NCBI GenBank assembly: GCA_003339415.1
Contig: PDHQ01000043.1
Span: forward strand, 140,286-204,285
Length of the DNA: 64,000 bases
DNA from: Ophiocordyceps camponoti-saundersi (nom. inval.)
Taxonomy: Eukaryota; Ascomycota; Sordariomycetes; Hypocreales; Ophiocordycipitaceae
Reading direction: 5' to 3'
Within the stretch, counting starts at the first letter, position 1. The number at the start of each line of letters is the position of its first letter. The position numbers were made by a program, and so were the translations under genes. Shown here piece after piece: positions 60,933-64,000 of the stretch. The notes under the pieces are model-generated. The model saw nothing but the letters and a program-made list of their open reading frames with translations. It had not been told where the DNA came from and did not search any database.

Positions 60933-62415
60933 GCACGTCACACCGCCTCGTCCATTCAAAGGGGAATATCGTTAATTTACCCCATGCCGTCGGCACCCGT
61001 CGCACTAGAATATAGACGGCCAGCCGGCGATTACTTATTCTTCTTTTCGTTTCGGTTCTCTTCTACTGTTTTCTTTTATCGCGGATGGCGTCGCGGAATA
61101 CGCAATTACAACGGGGAAAAAAGGCTAGAGCTTGACGACTGGTAAATAGCCCAGGGGCTTGGTTGTCGATATTGGGAGGAGAAGAACAAGAAAAAAAAAA
61201 GGAGAAAATTGTCGTCGCTCAGCCACTTGCTGGACGACAGCAGCACAACGGAGGAACTCGGCAACGATGTTAATTCCCTTAAGCCAAAACAGAGAATTTT
61301 TTGTCTGCTTTCTTTTTCCTTCTTGGTCCCGTCGTAAGGAGGGTGGTATGATATGGGGCTGAAGGGGTGTTAGCCTGCCCTGCTAGATGGCGGTGATGAG
61401 TTGCCTGCATCTTGACCGGACGCAAGCTAATTGGGCTGAGTTACGGATACACATGCTGCGGACGAATGGATGGACGGACCGCGACGGGCGGATGCGTCAC
61501 TGGTCGAGAAGCCGGTCGTTTGCTCGGGCTGGGGGAAGCATGGGGCGGGTGGGGAGGCGCCGCTGCGGCGCGGAAAGGGGATGACGCTGGTTGGTGAGAG
61601 ATGATGACGATGATGATGATGATGATGATGATTTGATGATTTGATGACTGATATGGTGGATGACTGAGAGGGCGGTGACGACGAGTTTTGCTGCCGCCAC
61701 AGCCATGAATGCCCACCTCCGTCTCTGCCTACCTGCCCGCCTCCTCTTCCTACCTACCTGCCCACCAACCAACGACGCCCGTATGTGTGTATGTAGAAGA
61801 TGGACGGATATACAGATTTGTATTCATGTGTGTAGGTATGCGTCATGCATGTCTGCATGTATTCGTACACGGGTAGGCGTGCAACCGCCGGGCCTAACGC
61901 CACGCCGCCACGTGTACATATCTACGTGCGATGTGCGTGAAAAGTCAACGAAATCTGGCTGCACGAAGCAAGCCGCGATAGCAGAGCCACATTTGTTTAT
62001 TGGCAGCATTTACCTAATCAAGTTCGGAGGAGCTGAACGATTGGACGGTTGAACCTGATTCTGCACAGCGAAACGCCGTTGATCTTACGTGACAAGAACG
62101 TTTTAAACGCTCGGCGCGAAGCTACGTAATCACTCTTTACGCGCCCACGCGACGCGCTAACCCCACCCCCCAGAGAGAGACGCGTCTTCTTCCCCCCCCC
62201 CCCTTACTCTTCGCGTAAAGTCCAGCCCGACTTTACACGAAACACTTTCCGTCTTCATTGCCACATCAGCATCTCGAGCAGCTATCGTCGAGCAACTACC
62301 GTGTGTGAAAGCCAAGTCTTGGATCGCTCTGTGCTTCTCTTCTTTATCTTGTACCTTTGTCTTTCTTGGATACGCCAGCAACGAACCGCTCTTCTCCTCG
62401 TCCCTGCCGCCCACC
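60933..62415. other. Intergenic: CDT1 promoter region
   Basis: No gene was recognised. GATGAT triplet repeat at about 61596-61645. MluI-box cluster in the last ~280 bp. Confidence 0.5.
62139..62216. promoter_or_regulatory. MluI-box (MCB) cluster upstream of CDT1
   Basis: ACGCG cores occur at 62139-62143, 62147-62151 and 62152-62156 (plus strand), as a full ACGCGT at 62180-62185, and in reverse (CGCGT) at 62212-62216. That is five copies within 78 bp, about 200-280 bp before the ATG. MBF-type factors bind this core at G1/S genes. Confidence 0.65.
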
Positions 62416-63900
62416 ATGCCCCGACCCGGTAGAGGAAGACGCGGTCAGGCGGCGACGCTTTCCCAGGCTCCGCGCTCCATCGACGCCTTCGCCCGCATTT
62501 CCAAGAGCCAGCGTGCCTCCTCCCAAGATAAGCCGGCAGCCGGGACTAGCGGTGGAGGTCCGGCTTCGCGAAAGAGGAAGGCGACTGCGGTTCAAGACGC
62601 CGGCAAAGCTGGTCTCGTCCACGCAACTTTGTCTAGCGGCGACGACGACAACAACGAGGCTTCGCGTCCGGCCTCGCTGAAGAGGATCTGTAGGCGCGAA
62701 GACGATGCGCCCAAGTCGGCACGGAAGAGAAAGCGCGTAGTTAGGGAGTCGCCGTCTGTTCAAGGGCCGAAGCGGCAGAGGATCGTCGTCGAGGTGCGGA
62801 ACAAATGTCAACGTTCGCAGGTCGGCGCCGAGGCCGGATCGGCTTGCAAGAAATCCGTGGAAGAAGGCTCCCTCCCCTCGGACTTTGCGGACCTCGTCGA
62901 CCTCAACAGGGCCCTTCTCAGGACGGTTGTGCTGCACGTGGCACACCACGGCGCAAACACACCCATGGACGTGCGGACCATGATGCCGCATATTTCTCGC
63001 ACATGGGGCCAGCGAGAAGTTACGTTGGAGGACGTTCGCCGATGCATGGCGGTGCAATCTCATGCTGGCGAGCCGTCGCCGCTCATCATGTGCGACTACG
63101 GCCGGGGCAGGATCTGTATAGAGCTGGCGTCGGGCCTCGACGGCGGTATCATGGACGAGGAGCGGCTCGGCAAACAATTTCGAGAGAACCTCGGGGCCCT
63201 ATGCGCAGGCCGACGGGCTGAGGACGACGCGGTGGAGGGGGTGAATAAGGATGACATGAGCATGGTCACGGACGAGGCCGGCGGCTTGGGTGTGGATGTG
63301 CTTCTACGACGTCTTTCCATGACGGACCTCGGACAGGTGGCCGTGACGGACGTGACGGCTTCGGTCAAGACCAACAACGCTACACTGGCCAAGGGGCAAA
63401 GGGCGCTTTCGGAGCTGAAGAGCGGGGCGGCGACGGCTAAGGACAAGCAGCAGCAGCAGCAGCAGCACGGGGCTAGCGAGGTTAGCGGCAGCAAGACGAG
63501 CCTCCTAGAGCGACTAAGGGCCAAGAAGCTGGCCAAGGCTAGCGAGCCCCTGCCCCCGACGGCGTCGGCGGTTCGGCGAAGGACGGCGCTCAACCGGGTC
63601 GGGGAAGCGGCGGCGACGATCTCGATGCTCGGCCTCGGCACGTCGTCGCAGTCGGGGCGGCAGGCGTTTACGATGAAGGCGCTGTCGCAAAAGGTGCGGG
63701 ACTCGCAGCGGATGCCCATGTCGGAGGAGGAGAGCGAGGCGTGCGTGAGGGTGCTGGCGACGGAGGTGGCGCCCGGCTGGCTCCGGCTGGTGACGCTGGC
63801 CGGGCGGGAGAATGTGGTTGTTCAGCGGGGGGGGCAGCCGATGGACGGGGAGGTTGAGGATCGGGTGCGGCGGTTGTTGGCGGCGGCGGCGGCGGCGTGA
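62416..63900 (+). CDS. CDT1: DNA replication licensing factor Cdt1
   Basis: Loads the MCM helicase at origins with ORC and Cdc6. Single exon, 494 aa from ATG 62416 (MPRPGRGRRG); the frame is open further upstream, but no earlier ATG exists. The basic N-terminus contains PRSIDAFARISK, weakly like a PCNA-interacting motif, and KRKR-type nuclear signals. The central region (about 150-260) resembles the Cdt1 geminin/MCM-binding winged helix (LNRALLRTVVLHVAHHG, DVRRCMAVQ). The C-terminal winged helix (about 390-494) has SLLERLRAKKLAK, SMLGLG and EVAPGWLRLVTLAGRENVV, the CDT1_C signature. A CAG repeat encodes a short poly-Gln. MluI boxes upstream support S-phase control. Confidence 0.88.
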   Translation: MPRPGRGRRGQAATLSQAPRSIDAFARISKSQRASSQDKPAAGTSGGGPASRKRKATAVQDAGKAGLVHATLSSGDDDNNEASRPASLKRICRREDDAPKSARKRKRVVRESPSVQGPKRQRIVVEVRNKCQRSQVGAEAGSACKKSVEEGSLPSDFADLVDLNRALLRTVVLHVAHHGANTPMDVRTMMPHISRTWGQREVTLEDVRRCMAVQSHAGEPSPLIMCDYGRGRICIELASGLDGGIMDEERLGKQFRENLGALCAGRRAEDDAVEGVNKDDMSMVTDEAGGLGVDVLLRRLSMTDLGQVAVTDVTASVKTNNATLAKGQRALSELKSGAATAKDKQQQQQQHGASEVSGSKTSLLERLRAKKLAKASEPLPPTASAVRRRTALNRVGEAAATISMLGLGTSSQSGRQAFTMKALSQKVRDSQRMPMSEEESEACVRVLATEVAPGWLRLVTLAGRENVVVQRGGQPMDGEVEDRVRRLLAAAAAA

Positions 63901-64000
63901 TTTGCTTTGCTTTGGGATGATGGGTGGTTGTTTGTACATAATGGTGGTAGTGATGGCGGGAGACGGCGTGGGCGGGTGGCGGTGGTGGTGGGTTTGTGTG

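Overview
The window is nuclear DNA of a filamentous ascomycete, most likely Pezizomycotina and probably Sordariomycetes/Hypocreales. This is inferred from compact genes with 45-190 bp GT-AG introns, CTGAC/CTAAC branch sites, pyrimidine-rich leaders, the ortholog set, and transposons carrying the C-to-T (CA to TA) decay typical of repeat-induced point mutation (RIP). Splice sites were placed by eye from reading frame and consensus. No homology search was run, so family names rest on recognised motifs.

Layout. 0-5 kb: MPE1 (mRNA 3'-end processing), GET3 (tail-anchored protein targeting) and a small secreted six-cysteine protein. 5-18 kb is an accessory island: gene-poor DNA with a tandem duplication, an unrecognised 480-aa gene, and a 7.3 kb RIP-degraded Ty1/Copia element inserted at that gene's stop codon. 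The Copia element carries an antisense, apparently spliced extra gene. 18-27 kb is a carbon-metabolism block: neutral trehalase (5' part disrupted in this sequence), isocitrate lyase, and SNF1 kinase convergent with it. 27-38 kb: a conserved mitochondrial-type protein, DPB2 (DNA polymerase epsilon subunit B), a large BRE4/FUSC-like membrane protein, a HAD phosphatase and a Ste7-type MAPKK. 39-40.6 kb: a RIP-damaged Tc1/mariner element. 41-57 kb: SPT6, an STF2/TMA10-like hydrophilin, SPF27/BCAS2 (Prp19 complex), the PKA regulatory subunit, HFI1/ADA1 (SAGA) and GCP3/SPC98. 57-64 kb: microsatellite-rich spacer, a small uncertain ORF and CDT1 (replication licensing).

Functional links: PKA (regulatory subunit present) and SNF1 are regulators of trehalase and isocitrate lyase type genes. 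DPB2 and CDT1, both S-phase genes, each have MluI-box (ACGCG) elements in their promoters. Two 10-N gaps sit in poly-G tracts, and the sequence left of each looks like a corrupted copy of the sequence to its right, so both are probably assembly artefacts.

The best candidates for something undescribed are the spliced antisense gene inside the Copia element, the orphan gene at 9076-10518, and the start codon split by an intron in the hydrophilin gene.
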